NCBI GenBank assembly: GCA_002315815.1
Contig: DCIN01000032.1
Location: 18,338-61,144, forward strand
Length of the DNA: 42,807 nucleotides
Reading direction: 5' to 3'
Origin: Bacteroidales bacterium UBA1725
GTDB taxonomy: Bacteria; Bacteroidota; Bacteroidia; Bacteroidales; UBA932
Made by a program: the position numbers and the translations under genes. Below are positions 7,936 to 17,210 of this stretch, piece by piece. Positions within the stretch are counted from its first letter, which is position 1. Each line of letters opens with the position of its first letter. The notes under the pieces are model-generated. The model was not told the origin of the DNA and searched no databases. It saw only the letters and a program-made list of their open reading frames with translations.

Positions 7936-10113
7936 ATGCTCAAGGACAAAGGCATCATACATAATACAGCGTATATCTCTCTAGTTTGTATTCTGTTTGC
8001 TCTGGGTGGCTGCAGCACAACCAGAACTCTGCCCGACGGCACCTTCAGACTGGCAGAGAACAAGGTTGCCATTGTCGGCACCAAGGATATAAAGATTTCT
8101 GATATAAGTCCTTACATCAAGCAAAGTCCCAATAATTATTTTGTGTTCGGATGGAATCCCTTCCTGAATATCTACAACTGGAGAGATGGAAGCGGAAAAG
8201 GTCTTGACAAGATATGGGCGAAAATCGGAACTCCACCCGTTCAGTTCTCATATCCCAGTATGACGGGGTCTTTGGACAACATCCGCAATCATCTTGAATA
8301 TCTCGGATACTACGGATCCGAAGTAAGCAGCAGAATAGATACGGTCAGGAGGCTTGTCAAAGTGACTTATACCGTGAAACCGGGAAGACGGTACGGTATA
8401 GATTCAATCGAATATGTGCTTCCCGAAGACAGCCCCGATTTCAGACACGAGTTCAAGCTCGACCTTGACAAATCTCTCGTCAAGACAGGAGGGTTCCTCT
8501 CCGAGCAGTTGCTTGAAAACGAATCGGACAGAAGCGCCGCATATTTCAACGAACTCGGTTATTACGATTTCAGCAAGAACAACTACTTTTTCGAGGTGGA
8601 TACACTTGGAGGGGCAGCCGCACTCAAATATGTGATTAAGAACTACAATCGCAACGAAAGTCCCGCCGATGCCAGTCCTCTGGTGAAATACCGCTTCGGC
8701 AATGTCAGCGTCACCCGATCCTCCAACATCCGCTTCAGAGACAACGTCATCAAGAGACTGAACAAAATACACAGCGGAAATTTATACAGCGTCAATACCG
8801 TCAACACCACCTACAGCCGGCTGGCTGCCCTGAAACTGTTCAACGGCGTTGCCGTAGGTCTCACTCCGACCGACAGTTGCACGATAGACTGCAATATCAG
8901 GCTGTCGGAATCAAGCGTGCAGGGAATCAAGACCGATCTTGAGTTTTCGACCAACTCTTCCGGGCTGCTGGGCCTTGCCCCGAAATTGAGCTGGTATCAC
9001 AAGAACATATTCCACGGTGCTGAATGGCTGACGATAGACCTGGCCGGCAACTTTCAGTTTATGCCACGGAGCAATATCAAGTCCACGGAACTGTCTGTCT
9101 CCGGAAGCCTCAGCTTTCCGAGATTCATAGGGCTTCCGGAGACAGTTTTCAAGAAAGACGTTCCCCGTACTGAGATCAAGATGAGCTACAGCTATCAGAA
9201 CAGGCCGGAATACAGGAGGAACATAGCTTCGGTTTCCTACGGATACAACGGATCCTTCAACAGCTCTTTCTTCTATCAGTTGAATCCTTTCAGGTGCAAT
9301 TTCGTCAAGTTATACGATATGAGTGATGAATTTCTCGATTTCATCATCAAAAATCCGTCGCTTGTCGATATGTTCATAGATCACATCGATATGGGAGTTG
9401 GAGGTATGCTCTACTACACCACAAACTCCGATTTGGTTCCAAAAACCAGTTACAGGTATGCAAGGCTCAATTTCGACCTCTCCGGCAACTTTCTCAAGCT
9501 CTGCGGACTCGAACGCCTTTTCGGTCTGGATTATTCGAACTATATCCGTGGTGAACTTTCTCTGGGCCGAACTCTCCGATTCGGGCAGAATGACGGACAG
9601 GCACTTGCTCTCAGGCTTGTGGCTGGAGCAGGCTATGACCTGAGTCCGTTCACAAATTCACTCCCTTACGAGAAATTGTTCTTTGTAGGGGGGGCGAGCA
9701 GTATGAGAGGATGGCAGTCCAGAACTCTGGGTCCCGGATCCTATCGGATGGATCAGCAATACAGCACCGGTTTGATACCCAGTCAGTCCGGTGATATGAG
9801 ACTCGAACTTGATTTGGAATACAGGTTCAGGATGTTCTGGAAACTCGAAGGTGCCCTGTTCGCTGAAACAGGAAATATATGGAATATCAACAAAGGAGGT
9901 TATGATTTCAATATCAAGAACTTCTACGAGAGTCTCGCTGCGGACTGGGGAGCCGGACTCAGAGTAAATTTGAATTTCCTCCTTCTGCGCCTCGACCTCG
10001 GACTCAAGCTGCACGATCCATCCAGAGAATTGGGACAACGATGGCTAGGGCCGGACAAGTGGTTCACGGACAATGGTTATGCCATTCATTTCGGAGTAGG
10101 CTATCCCTTTTGA
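7936..10113 (+). CDS. tamL: TamL: lipid-anchored BamA/TamA-family outer membrane protein
   Basis: This 725-residue protein starts with a lipoprotein signal, FALGGCSTTRTL, so Cys26 should be acylated. POTRA-like segments follow (roughly residues 90-350, including VKVTYTVKPGRRYGIDSIEY), then a C-terminal 16-strand barrel of the Omp85 superfamily with the conserved GGASSMRGWQSRTLGPG motif near residue 590 and a terminal aromatic residue (GVGYPF). Omp85 proteins that are also lipoproteins are known as TamL in Bacteroidetes, where they pair with a TamB-like protein in outer membrane biogenesis; no tamB lies in this window. The gene overlaps the next start by one base (TGATG). Confidence 0.85.
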   Translation: MLKDKGIIHNTAYISLVCILFALGGCSTTRTLPDGTFRLAENKVAIVGTKDIKISDISPYIKQSPNNYFVFGWNPFLNIYNWRDGSGKGLDKIWAKIGTPPVQFSYPSMTGSLDNIRNHLEYLGYYGSEVSSRIDTVRRLVKVTYTVKPGRRYGIDSIEYVLPEDSPDFRHEFKLDLDKSLVKTGGFLSEQLLENESDRSAAYFNELGYYDFSKNNYFFEVDTLGGAAALKYVIKNYNRNESPADASPLVKYRFGNVSVTRSSNIRFRDNVIKRLNKIHSGNLYSVNTVNTTYSRLAALKLFNGVAVGLTPTDSCTIDCNIRLSESSVQGIKTDLEFSTNSSGLLGLAPKLSWYHKNIFHGAEWLTIDLAGNFQFMPRSNIKSTELSVSGSLSFPRFIGLPETVFKKDVPRTEIKMSYSYQNRPEYRRNIASVSYGYNGSFNSSFFYQLNPFRCNFVKLYDMSDEFLDFIIKNPSLVDMFIDHIDMGVGGMLYYTTNSDLVPKTSYRYARLNFDLSGNFLKLCGLERLFGLDYSNYIRGELSLGRTLRFGQNDGQALALRLVAGAGYDLSPFTNSLPYEKLFFVGGASSMRGWQSRTLGPGSYRMDQQYSTGLIPSQSGDMRLELDLEYRFRMFWKLEGALFAETGNIWNINKGGYDFNIKNFYESLAADWGAGLRVNLNFLLLRLDLGLKLHDPSRELGQRWLGPDKWFTDNGYAIHFGVGYPF

Positions 10114-11444
10114 TGAAACGAATAATATATCAGATGCTGCCCAGACTCTGGGGCGACGGGAAGCTGTCATCCATAGATGACAAGACTCTTTCTTATCTCA
10201 AAGGTCTGGGGGTGGAATGGCTATGGCTGACCGGAATGCCCAGGCACGCGAGCGGAAAGGATTTCGTAAAAGGCAATCCGGGCTCTCCCTACGCCATATC
10301 GGATTGGAAAGATTTGAATCCTTATCTGGCGGATAATCCTGCCCGAAGGATTGAAGAGTTCCGATCTCTGGTGAAGCGTATCCACGATGCAGGGCTGTAT
10401 TGTATGGTGGATTTCATCCCCAACCACGTCGCCAGGGATTATGTTGGAGATCTTCCTCACCATCAGTATTGCGACTATGACTGGACGGATACATTCAAGA
10501 TTGACTGGTCATCCGGACAGACGGTGAACTCTGCTGTCGGAATACTGCGTTTCTGGGCGGAATTGGGTGCAGACGGATTCCGCTGCGATATGGTCGAGCT
10601 CGTACCTGCCGGCGCACTGAAAGAAACAATAGCTGCAATCAAAGCAGAATTCCCTGATTTGCTGTTTGTTGCTGAGGCTTATATGCAGGAGAACTACAGG
10701 ACATATCTGCAATACGCCGGATTCGACCTTCTGTATGACAAGTCTGGGACGTATGACATTCTGCGTTCTCTGGTAAGGACTGAGCCGGGAAATGCGGATG
10801 CCGGAGCACTCAGCAGAAACTGGCAGTTTCTCTCTGATCTTCAACCCTGTATGCTGAACTTTCTCGAGAATCACGACGAGCAGAGAACAGCCTCTGATTA
10901 TTACGCTGGAGATGGTTCACGTTCTTGTTGGGCTGCCCTTTGCTTCTCGCTTCTCTTCAATACAGCCTCATTTATGCTCTATTTCGGTCAGGAGGCCGGT
11001 GAAAACGCCGCAGAGGGTCACGAAGGAAGGACTTCGATTTTCAACTGGAGCAATCCCGCCACCATAGGACGGTTGTGGCGTCATATAGAAAGCGGATCAG
11101 GCCTCAATGATGCCGAATCAGCCATTCTGGCGCGATACCGCAGCATACTCGCACTTGCTGGAGAGAAGGTCTTCAAGGAAGGACTGAATTGGGACCTGTG
11201 TTACTGCCAACAGCCAGGCTCCGGATTCGACTCCAAGCGCCACTTTGCGTTCCTGCGCTACTGCGAAGGGAATGCCCGTGTGGTTTTTTGTAATTTTTCG
11301 GACAGGGCGGCGCAGACGGAGATTCTGATTCCGGAAGAACCACTTGGTAGGAGCGTCACTGTGCAGATGACCGCAGAAGCGGGGGACTACAGCATCATTT
11401 CTTTGGATAATATTTTGGCCAGCAAGCCTGTAGATACGCCTTGA
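10113..11444 (+). CDS. Cytoplasmic GH13 alpha-amylase-family glycosidase
   Basis: The ATG at 10113 overlaps the tamL stop (TGATG) and gives the family's N-terminus, KRIIYQMLPRLWG; an upstream in-frame ATG at 10041 would read through tamL sequence and is rejected. The 443-residue product has no signal peptide. Conserved GH13 regions are VDFIPNHVARD (region I), DGFRCDMVE with the Asp159 nucleophile (II), FVAEAY with the Glu188 acid/base (III), and FLENHDEQR with Asp255 (IV). It would act on intracellular alpha-glucans or maltodextrins. Its 3' end overlaps the convergent rarA end by 50 bp. Confidence 0.9.
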   Translation: MKRIIYQMLPRLWGDGKLSSIDDKTLSYLKGLGVEWLWLTGMPRHASGKDFVKGNPGSPYAISDWKDLNPYLADNPARRIEEFRSLVKRIHDAGLYCMVDFIPNHVARDYVGDLPHHQYCDYDWTDTFKIDWSSGQTVNSAVGILRFWAELGADGFRCDMVELVPAGALKETIAAIKAEFPDLLFVAEAYMQENYRTYLQYAGFDLLYDKSGTYDILRSLVRTEPGNADAGALSRNWQFLSDLQPCMLNFLENHDEQRTASDYYAGDGSRSCWAALCFSLLFNTASFMLYFGQEAGENAAEGHEGRTSIFNWSNPATIGRLWRHIESGSGLNDAESAILARYRSILALAGEKVFKEGLNWDLCYCQQPGSGFDSKRHFAFLRYCEGNARVVFCNFSDRAAQTEILIPEEPLGRSVTVQMTAEAGDYSIISLDNILASKPVDTP

Positions 11445-12684
11445 GACCATCTTCATAACGATTCGGTTGCGGTTCGTAGAAACATCTTCCCTTTATTCCT
11501 TCCGGAAGAAATTCCAGATCGGTGAAATGTCCCGGAAAATCGTGGGCATATCTGTAGCCGTCTGAATAACCAAGTTCCGACATCAGTTTGGTTGGAGCGT
11601 TTCTGAGATACAGCGGCACGGCGGCAGTTCTGTCTTCGGAGGCACAACGGAGAGCCTCATCAATGGCAAGGTAAGCAGAATTGCTCTTAGGCGAAGATGC
11701 AAGATATATCGCACATTCACTCAATGGGATACGGGCTTCGGGCATACCGATGCTGTGGACAATCCGAAAAGTGGAGTCAGCAAGAAGAAGAGCATTGGGG
11801 TTAGCCAATCCAATATCTTCAGCTGCCAGAATGCACAGACGTCTGGCTATGAAAAGAGGGTCCTCTCCGCCGTCCAGCATACGGGCCATCCAATAAACCG
11901 CCGCATTGGGGTCTGAACCGCGGACACTCTTTATGAAAGCGGAGATGATGTCATAATGCATCTCGCCGTCTTTGTCGTATATGGCAATATTCTCCTGAAG
12001 GCACTCTGTCACGAGTGCATTGTCTATGATAACCTTGCCGTCGGTGGCGGCAGCAGAATCTACAACAAGTTCGAGAATGTTCAGGAGCTTGCGTCCGTCT
12101 CCGCCGCTCTGTCGGAACAAGGCATCTGTCTCCTTTACCTCTATATCCCTGTTCTTCAATATCTCATCCTCCCTGATAGCCCTTTGCATCAGGATACTGA
12201 GGTCTTCGGTGTCAAGAGACTTGAGAACATAGACCTGACATCGGCTAAGAAGGGGAGTGATGACTTCGAAAGACGGATTCTCAGTAGTCGCTCCTATCAG
12301 TACAACTGTTCCGGATTCAACCGCTCCCAGAAGTGCATCCTGCTGAGCTTTGTTGAACCTGTGGATTTCATCTATGAAAAGTACAGGGGCGACCGACTTG
12401 GAAAAGAGACCTCTTGAACGCGATTTGTCGATGATGTCACGGACGTCACGAACACCGGAACTGACGGCGGAAAGGGTATAGAACTCACGTTCGAGAGTCT
12501 TGGAGATGATTCGGGCGAGTGTGGTCTTCCCCACACCGGGAGGTCCCCACAGAATGAATGAGGAGAGGTTTCCGGAATCAATCATATTGCGAAGTATGCA
12601 TCCGGGGCCTACAAGATGGCGCTGACCCACATACTCATCAAGAGAATTGGGTCTCATCCGCTCCGGAAGTGGTGCCGAAATCAT
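11395..12684 (-). CDS. rarA: Replication-associated recombination protein A (AAA+ ATPase)
   Basis: A clamp-loader-like AAA+ ATPase of the RarA/MgsA family, acting at stalled replication forks. The Walker A motif GPPGVGKTT, Walker B FIDEIHRFN and the sensor region GATTENPSF are intact, followed by the C-terminal family domain with VYWMARMLDGGEDPLFIARR. The ATG at 12684 gives MISAPLPERMRPNSLDEYVG, which matches the usual family start; an earlier ATG at 12723 would add 13 residues and overlap the antiporter gene by 14 bp. The product is 429 residues. The last 50 bp overlap the convergent GH13 gene. Confidence 0.93.
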   Translation of the reverse strand: MISAPLPERMRPNSLDEYVGQRHLVGPGCILRNMIDSGNLSSFILWGPPGVGKTTLARIISKTLEREFYTLSAVSSGVRDVRDIIDKSRSRGLFSKSVAPVLFIDEIHRFNKAQQDALLGAVESGTVVLIGATTENPSFEVITPLLSRCQVYVLKSLDTEDLSILMQRAIREDEILKNRDIEVKETDALFRQSGGDGRKLLNILELVVDSAAATDGKVIIDNALVTECLQENIAIYDKDGEMHYDIISAFIKSVRGSDPNAAVYWMARMLDGGEDPLFIARRLCILAAEDIGLANPNALLLADSTFRIVHSIGMPEARIPLSECAIYLASSPKSNSAYLAIDEALRCASEDRTAAVPLYLRNAPTKLMSELGYSDGYRYAHDFPGHFTDLEFLPEGIKGRCFYEPQPNRYEDGLKAYLQACWPKYYPKK

Positions 12685-12709
12685 TGATTCCACAGTTAAC
12701 TTATTTGTT

Positions 12710-13669
12710 TTATAGCTTAACAATCAACCAATACATATAGGATGCATAAGACAAGAGCAGAATGATGCCCTCGATGCGGTCGAGCCTCTGTCCCTTTCCC
12801 GTATGTGCAAAAAGCGTAATGAGCACTGTGCTCATAAGCAGGGCGGCTATGTCCACAGCTGTGACGGAGCTGAGCGAAAGGGGAGTGACGATGGCTGAAG
12901 TGCCAAGTATCAGAAGTATGTTGAAAACATTGGAACCGAGTATGTTCCCAAGTGCCAGCTGACCTCTGCGCTTGATGGCCGCCACTATACAGGTGGCAAG
13001 TTCGGGAAGGGATGTACCTATGGCCAGAATGGTCACTGCAATGAACTTGTCGCTTACTCCTGTCATCCTGGCAATGGATACTGCAGAATCAACGAAGAGT
13101 CTGCCTCCGAAGATGAGTCCGGCCAGACCTGCAGCTATCAGCAACAGAGCTATGGGCACACGTACAGTCTTCTGGGAAGAACTATCTTCATCGATGCCCT
13201 TTCCTGCCTTGAAACAATAAAACAAATACAGGGCGAAGACAACAAGAAGGATTATTCCTTCGACTCTGGACAGGACATCGCTGTCACCGGATCCGAAGAT
13301 TGAAGAGTTCATACCCATCAGTACGAACAGAAGAGTGGCCCCGAAGCATACAGGTATATCTATCTTGCAATTGGAACGAGTCATCGTCACAGGATAGAAC
13401 AAAGAAGTGACACCAAGTATGAGCAAAGTGTTGACGATATTGGAACCTAATACATTCCCGACTGAAATATCGGAATTGCCCTGTATGGCTCCGGTCAGAC
13501 TCACAACGAGTTCGGGACAGGAGGTGCCGAATCCGACGATGGTGAGGCCAATCACGAATTCACTTATTCCGGCTCTGCGGGCAAGAGATGAAGAACCGTC
13601 AACGAGCCAATCTGCTCCGAACACTATAAGGGCGAGACCGGCTATCAGCAGTAGAATCTGGACAATCAT
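12710..13669 (-). CDS. CaCA-family calcium/sodium antiporter (YrbG-like)
   Basis: A 319-residue polytopic membrane protein with the internal duplication of the calcium:cation antiporter superfamily. Each half carries an alpha repeat with the ion-binding Glu and Asn: GFGTSCPELVVSLTGAIQG then VGNVLGSNIVN in the first half, and AIGTSLPELATCIVAAIKR then LGNILGSNVFN in the second. About ten membrane segments are apparent and the length matches E. coli YrbG. It would exchange Ca2+ for Na+ or H+ across the inner membrane. It lies 25 bp downstream of rlmD and just upstream of rarA, all on the minus strand, suggesting a shared transcript. Confidence 0.92.
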   Translation of the reverse strand: MIVQILLLIAGLALIVFGADWLVDGSSSLARRAGISEFVIGLTIVGFGTSCPELVVSLTGAIQGNSDISVGNVLGSNIVNTLLILGVTSLFYPVTMTRSNCKIDIPVCFGATLLFVLMGMNSSIFGSGDSDVLSRVEGIILLVVFALYLFYCFKAGKGIDEDSSSQKTVRVPIALLLIAAGLAGLIFGGRLFVDSAVSIARMTGVSDKFIAVTILAIGTSLPELATCIVAAIKRRGQLALGNILGSNVFNILLILGTSAIVTPLSLSSVTAVDIAALLMSTVLITLFAHTGKGQRLDRIEGIILLLSYASYMYWLIVKL

Positions 13670-13694
13670 TTATCAATAATATCCTGTGTTTTGT

Positions 13695-15131
13695 TTATAG
13701 AGTACTGAGTTCGAGAGCGCAGACATTCTCAACATGCTGTGTGTGAGGGAACATATCAACGGGCTGGACTTCCGTTATCCTGTAATCGGTGCACAGAAGT
13801 TCCAGATCTCTGGCCTGTGATGCCGGATTGCAACTGACATATACTATTCTGCGGGGTGATGCTCCAAGAATAACCTTGACAACGTCAGGGTGCATTCCGG
13901 CACGGGGAGGATCAACAATAATCACATCCGGCCTGCCGTGTTCCCGGATGAACTCCGGTGTAAGTACATCCTTCATATCGCCTGCGAAAAAAACGCAGTT
14001 GGAAATACCATTGCGTGCGGCATTGTCTCTTGCATCTTCGATAGCTTCGGGTACATACTCGATTCCAATGACCTTGGAAGCCATTCCGCTTACGAACTGG
14101 GCGATAGTCCCCGTACCGGTATAGAGGTCATAAACCACTTCGCTGCCAGTCAGTTTTGCAAAATCCCTCGCAACCCTGTAAAGTTTGAGGGCCTGGGCAT
14201 TGTTGGTCTGATAGAAAGATTTGGGACCGATTCTGAAAGAAAGATTCTCCATTTTCTCATAGATAGCGTCGGAACCCTTGTAAAGTTTGCAGTCAAGGTC
14301 AGAAATACTGTCATTCAACTTATTGTTTATGACATAATAAAGTGATGTTACCTCAGGGAAATGTTCAAGTACCGAGTCCATCAGCTCAAAAAGTTGCGGC
14401 ACAGCCTCAGTGAAGCAGATAATGAGCATCACCTGCCCGTCTTCAGTGGTACGTACAAACATATTCCTGAACAATCCCTTGTTCTCTCTGATGTCATAAA
14501 AGGGGAGAGAATGAGATAGCGCCCAATCCCTGACGAACAGACGTATTGCATTCGATGGCTCCTTCTGGAGATGGCAATGGTTGATATCCAACACCTTGTC
14601 GAAATATTGTCCTACGTGGAAGCCAAGTCCGGGAGAGAATGTGCATTCAGGATTCGAGAGTTCTTCCGAAGAAAGCCATCTTTTGCAGGATGCAGTGAAT
14701 TCCAACTTGTTGCGGTATTCCCTGGTCTTGTCAGAGGGAATAATCGGGTTGATTTCCGGAAGATCCAGATGTCCTATTCGTTTAAGTTGGTCATATACCT
14801 GCCTCTGCTTGGCGGAAAGCTGGACATCGTAGGGGAGAGGTTGCCACTTGCAACCTCCACAGATTCCGAAATGCTCGCAGAAAGGCTCCAGACGCTTCTC
14901 CGAAGGCTGAACTATGCGGATTATACGCCCTTCGGCAAAATTGCTTTTTTTTCTGGTTACACGTATGTCAACGATGTCACCGGGGACTGCAAACTCAACA
15001 AAAATGACTCTGGCCGGACCATCAGGGTCATCTCCCGGGAGATGGGCGTGTGTAATGGCCTTTCCTTCAGCAGCTACGTTCTCAATAACTTGATTTTCTA
15101 GAATCAAGTCAAGCTTGCCTTTTCTGCCCAC
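13695..15131 (-). CDS. rlmD: 23S rRNA (uracil-C5)-methyltransferase, RlmD/RumA family
   Basis: A 478-residue SAM-dependent methyltransferase. An N-terminal TRAM RNA-binding domain (about residues 8-70) is followed by an iron-sulfur cluster site (PFCEHFGICGGCKW plus the later NHCHL cysteine), an FRNMFVRTTEDGQVML segment, and the Rossmann core with VYDLYTGTGTIAQ (SAM binding), VDPPRAGMH, and the catalytic Cys in VSCNPASQARDL. The final HTQHVENV carries the conserved Glu. Uracil 1939 of 23S rRNA is the known target of E. coli RlmD; the exact site here is not shown, since Bacteroidetes paralogues can act on U747 or tRNA U54. It starts 2 bp after the SPFH gene stop. Confidence 0.9.
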   Translation of the reverse strand: MGRKGKLDLILENQVIENVAAEGKAITHAHLPGDDPDGPARVIFVEFAVPGDIVDIRVTRKKSNFAEGRIIRIVQPSEKRLEPFCEHFGICGGCKWQPLPYDVQLSAKQRQVYDQLKRIGHLDLPEINPIIPSDKTREYRNKLEFTASCKRWLSSEELSNPECTFSPGLGFHVGQYFDKVLDINHCHLQKEPSNAIRLFVRDWALSHSLPFYDIRENKGLFRNMFVRTTEDGQVMLIICFTEAVPQLFELMDSVLEHFPEVTSLYYVINNKLNDSISDLDCKLYKGSDAIYEKMENLSFRIGPKSFYQTNNAQALKLYRVARDFAKLTGSEVVYDLYTGTGTIAQFVSGMASKVIGIEYVPEAIEDARDNAARNGISNCVFFAGDMKDVLTPEFIREHGRPDVIIVDPPRAGMHPDVVKVILGASPRRIVYVSCNPASQARDLELLCTDYRITEVQPVDMFPHTQHVENVCALELSTL

Positions 15132-15133
15132 GA

Positions 15134-15970
15134 CTATTTCCCGCCGATATTGATGAAAGGAATAGAACCACCGCCATTGTATTCAGGCAGTTTTCCGTCC
15201 CATTTGTCTATGGCATCCTGTCTTACAAGAAGTTCATTCAGAGAAGCTGCCACAGTTCTGTTGTAATAGGCCTCACCGTCAGCCTTGATTTTCAGGGCCT
15301 GAGCCTCACCCTCTGCTTTTGCTATCTCTATCTTGGCGTTGGCTTCGGCCTGCTTGATGAGGTTTTCTGCCTTCAAGGCTTCCTGAATGGCCTCATTCTT
15401 TGCTTCAATGGCTTGTGACAACGAGGCTGGAGGCGTTATCTGGGATGTGAATTCAGTGACTATGAAACCCTCATCACCCAACGATTTGTCAAGCATCAGA
15501 CGGACTTCGGCCTCGAACTGGGCACGGGAGGCCATCAGTTCATCGGAAGAATATTTGTTGGCCGTAATCCTGTATGCGTCATAGATACAGGTCCGCATAT
15601 ATCCTTCCTGTATGACGGAAAGCGGACGGCGGTATTTGGCAAAAATATCAGTAGCCTTGTCACGGTTGATCTGATATGCCAGAAGCGGATCCATACTGAA
15701 TATGGCAGCATCTCTGGTAGTAACGTTGAAAGGCTCGTAATCGACTCTCTGGATAAAAACAGGATATTTATATACAGCAGTGGTAATAGGATTGAAGAAA
15801 ACGAATCCAGTCACGGGAGATGCGACGAGTTTACCTTGCTCCGTGAGAGAAAACTTCTTGAACTTGATTCCGACTTCCGAGTTGTCTATCACCGAACAAC
15901 AGGAAAGGGAAATAATAAGAAGCAATAAAGCGCCCAGGCCAAGCTTGACAAAGAAATTTTTCGATTTCAT
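15134..15970 (-). CDS. SPFH/prohibitin-domain membrane protein
   Basis: The ATG at 15970 gives a 278-residue protein starting MKSKNFFVKLG; an earlier ATG at 15997 would lie inside the promoter's -7 box and is rejected. The N-terminal hydrophobic segment ends in LSCCS, so it may be a lipoprotein or a signal anchor. The SPFH domain spans about residues 30-190 (RVDYEPFNVTTRDAAIFSMD is typical), followed by a helical Ala/Glu/Lys-rich stalk (about 185-240) that should oligomerise. SPFH proteins form ring-like membrane assemblies and often regulate proteases such as FtsH. The C-terminus, YNGGGSIPFINIGGK, resembles other bacterial prohibitins. It is the first gene of a minus-strand unit with rlmD. 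Confidence 0.85.
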   Translation of the reverse strand: MKSKNFFVKLGLGALLLLIISLSCCSVIDNSEVGIKFKKFSLTEQGKLVASPVTGFVFFNPITTAVYKYPVFIQRVDYEPFNVTTRDAAIFSMDPLLAYQINRDKATDIFAKYRRPLSVIQEGYMRTCIYDAYRITANKYSSDELMASRAQFEAEVRLMLDKSLGDEGFIVTEFTSQITPPASLSQAIEAKNEAIQEALKAENLIKQAEANAKIEIAKAEGEAQALKIKADGEAYYNRTVAASLNELLVRQDAIDKWDGKLPEYNGGGSIPFINIGGK

Positions 15971-15994
15971 AGTAAAATAACAGATAGTGTAATA

Positions 15995-16026
15995 CAAAAA
16001 TAAGAATAATCAACAAAAACTGCAAT
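15995..16026 (-). promoter_or_regulatory. Promoter of the SPFH-rlmD unit
   Basis: On the minus strand ATTG (16026-16023), a 20-base spacer and TATTTTTG (16002-15995) match the Bacteroidetes TTTG-N19-21-TAnnTTTG consensus. A transcription start a few bases further would lie about 18-20 bases before the ATG at 15970, supporting that start. Confidence 0.65.
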
Positions 16027-16079
16027 CCATCAAAAAGCCCGACTCAACTTAACATAATATAAATTGTATAACAAAGCTA

Positions 16080-17210
16080 TTAAAGAATCGAACTTACAGG
16101 ATTTCCATATATGGAATAGAAAATACCAAGTAACTCTTTTTTGTCGAGGCCGGATTCAAGTGTGCATATCTGACTCTCGGCATAAGCTTTGAATTCTACA
16201 AGTTCATCCATTGAATACTCTGTTCCGCAATGAGAAAGCACACCGTTCATCAGGTCATTACCCATATAATTGGTGTTCCATAATTTGTAGGATCCAAGTA
16301 TCTTGGAATCTATGGCCTCGCACAATGCTTTGTACCTTTCATTGCCTCGTCTGGATGCAGCTTCAGAAATAACTTCATCGGATAAGGGTTCGCAGAAACT
16401 GATGCATACCTTACCTTTCTTCTGTTTTATTCCTGTCAGTATGCTGTTTGTATCCTCCCCTTTCTTCTTTTTGTATTCAGCGTTACGGCTCAGGAATAAT
16501 TCTCTTGCTTTGAGAGCATCACAGGATTCATACTGATAGGATACGCTTACGGGAAGAATGCCAAGTCGTGCGAAATCCGATTTAAAGTCCCCGGACCCGC
16601 TCATAGAGAGCATTTTAAGTATTCCCTGACTGGTCCGGTCTATGCTGTCCTTGGCCCGACCCTGACGCTGTGCAATCCATACAGAGCCGTCTCCGGAAGT
16701 TATTCTCTGACGGATGTATGCAGAGAGAGTGTGCGAGAATTCGGACATCTCGTGAGGAGGCAGCCCTCTGTAAACTTTGACAAGCCTGTTGCTTCTCATA
16801 ATATCCTCCACCAGCCGGGACGACAGGAGGTTTGATCCCACACAAAGATCTGTCTGTATGAATCCCCTGAAACTCAATGCATACAGAAGAATCGCGGGAT
16901 CCATCACTATGTCCCGGTGATTGGATATGAAGAGGGACTTTCCCGAGCACAGGTTCAAATTCTCCAATCCCCTGATCTCCAACCCGTCGGAAGTTTTGTC
17001 AAGAATGGACTTGACCACCTCCGTCATCACTGACATCTGAAACTCGTCAACACCTGAAACATTGCGTAAGTCGCGGGAAAGGTAATTTAACGGCTTGTCA
17101 GGAAACAGATACTTGGATATGAAGAGAATACGAGGGTCCCAAGAGGCTCTTCGGAGAGCTTTTCTGGTTCTCAGGTCGTCGTACGGATAAATGTCACAAA
17201 AACTTGTCAA
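16080..17210 (-). CDS. PlsC-like 1-acylglycerol-3-phosphate acyltransferase-family protein
   Basis: A 376-residue acyltransferase. The block SLFISNHRDIVMDPAILLY corresponds to motif I of the glycerolipid acyltransferase superfamily, but the catalytic pair reads NHRD rather than the usual NHxSxxD, a form seen in a Bacteroidetes subgroup. SVWIAQRQGRAKDSID is the substrate-binding block (motif III region), and LGILPVSVSYQYE is motif IV. No signal peptide is present; a membrane-associated cytoplasmic enzyme of phospholipid or aminolipid synthesis is expected. Its start overlaps the stop of the PL4 gene by 4 bp, so the two are co-translated although their roles differ. The exact acyl acceptor is unknown. 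Confidence 0.78.
   Translation of the reverse strand: MTSFCDIYPYDDLRTRKALRRASWDPRILFISKYLFPDKPLNYLSRDLRNVSGVDEFQMSVMTEVVKSILDKTSDGLEIRGLENLNLCSGKSLFISNHRDIVMDPAILLYALSFRGFIQTDLCVGSNLLSSRLVEDIMRSNRLVKVYRGLPPHEMSEFSHTLSAYIRQRITSGDGSVWIAQRQGRAKDSIDRTSQGILKMLSMSGSGDFKSDFARLGILPVSVSYQYESCDALKARELFLSRNAEYKKKKGEDTNSILTGIKQKKGKVCISFCEPLSDEVISEAASRRGNERYKALCEAIDSKILGSYKLWNTNYMGNDLMNGVLSHCGTEYSMDELVEFKAYAESQICTLESGLDKKELLGIFYSIYGNPVSSIL

Noticed and set aside
10041..10112. Upstream ATG extension of the GH13 gene
   Set aside because: It would read 24 residues in a second frame through the tamL 3' end, while the family N-terminus begins at 10113.
14571..15101. 176-residue open frame opposite rlmD
   Set aside because: Antisense to a complete RlmD gene and without motifs.
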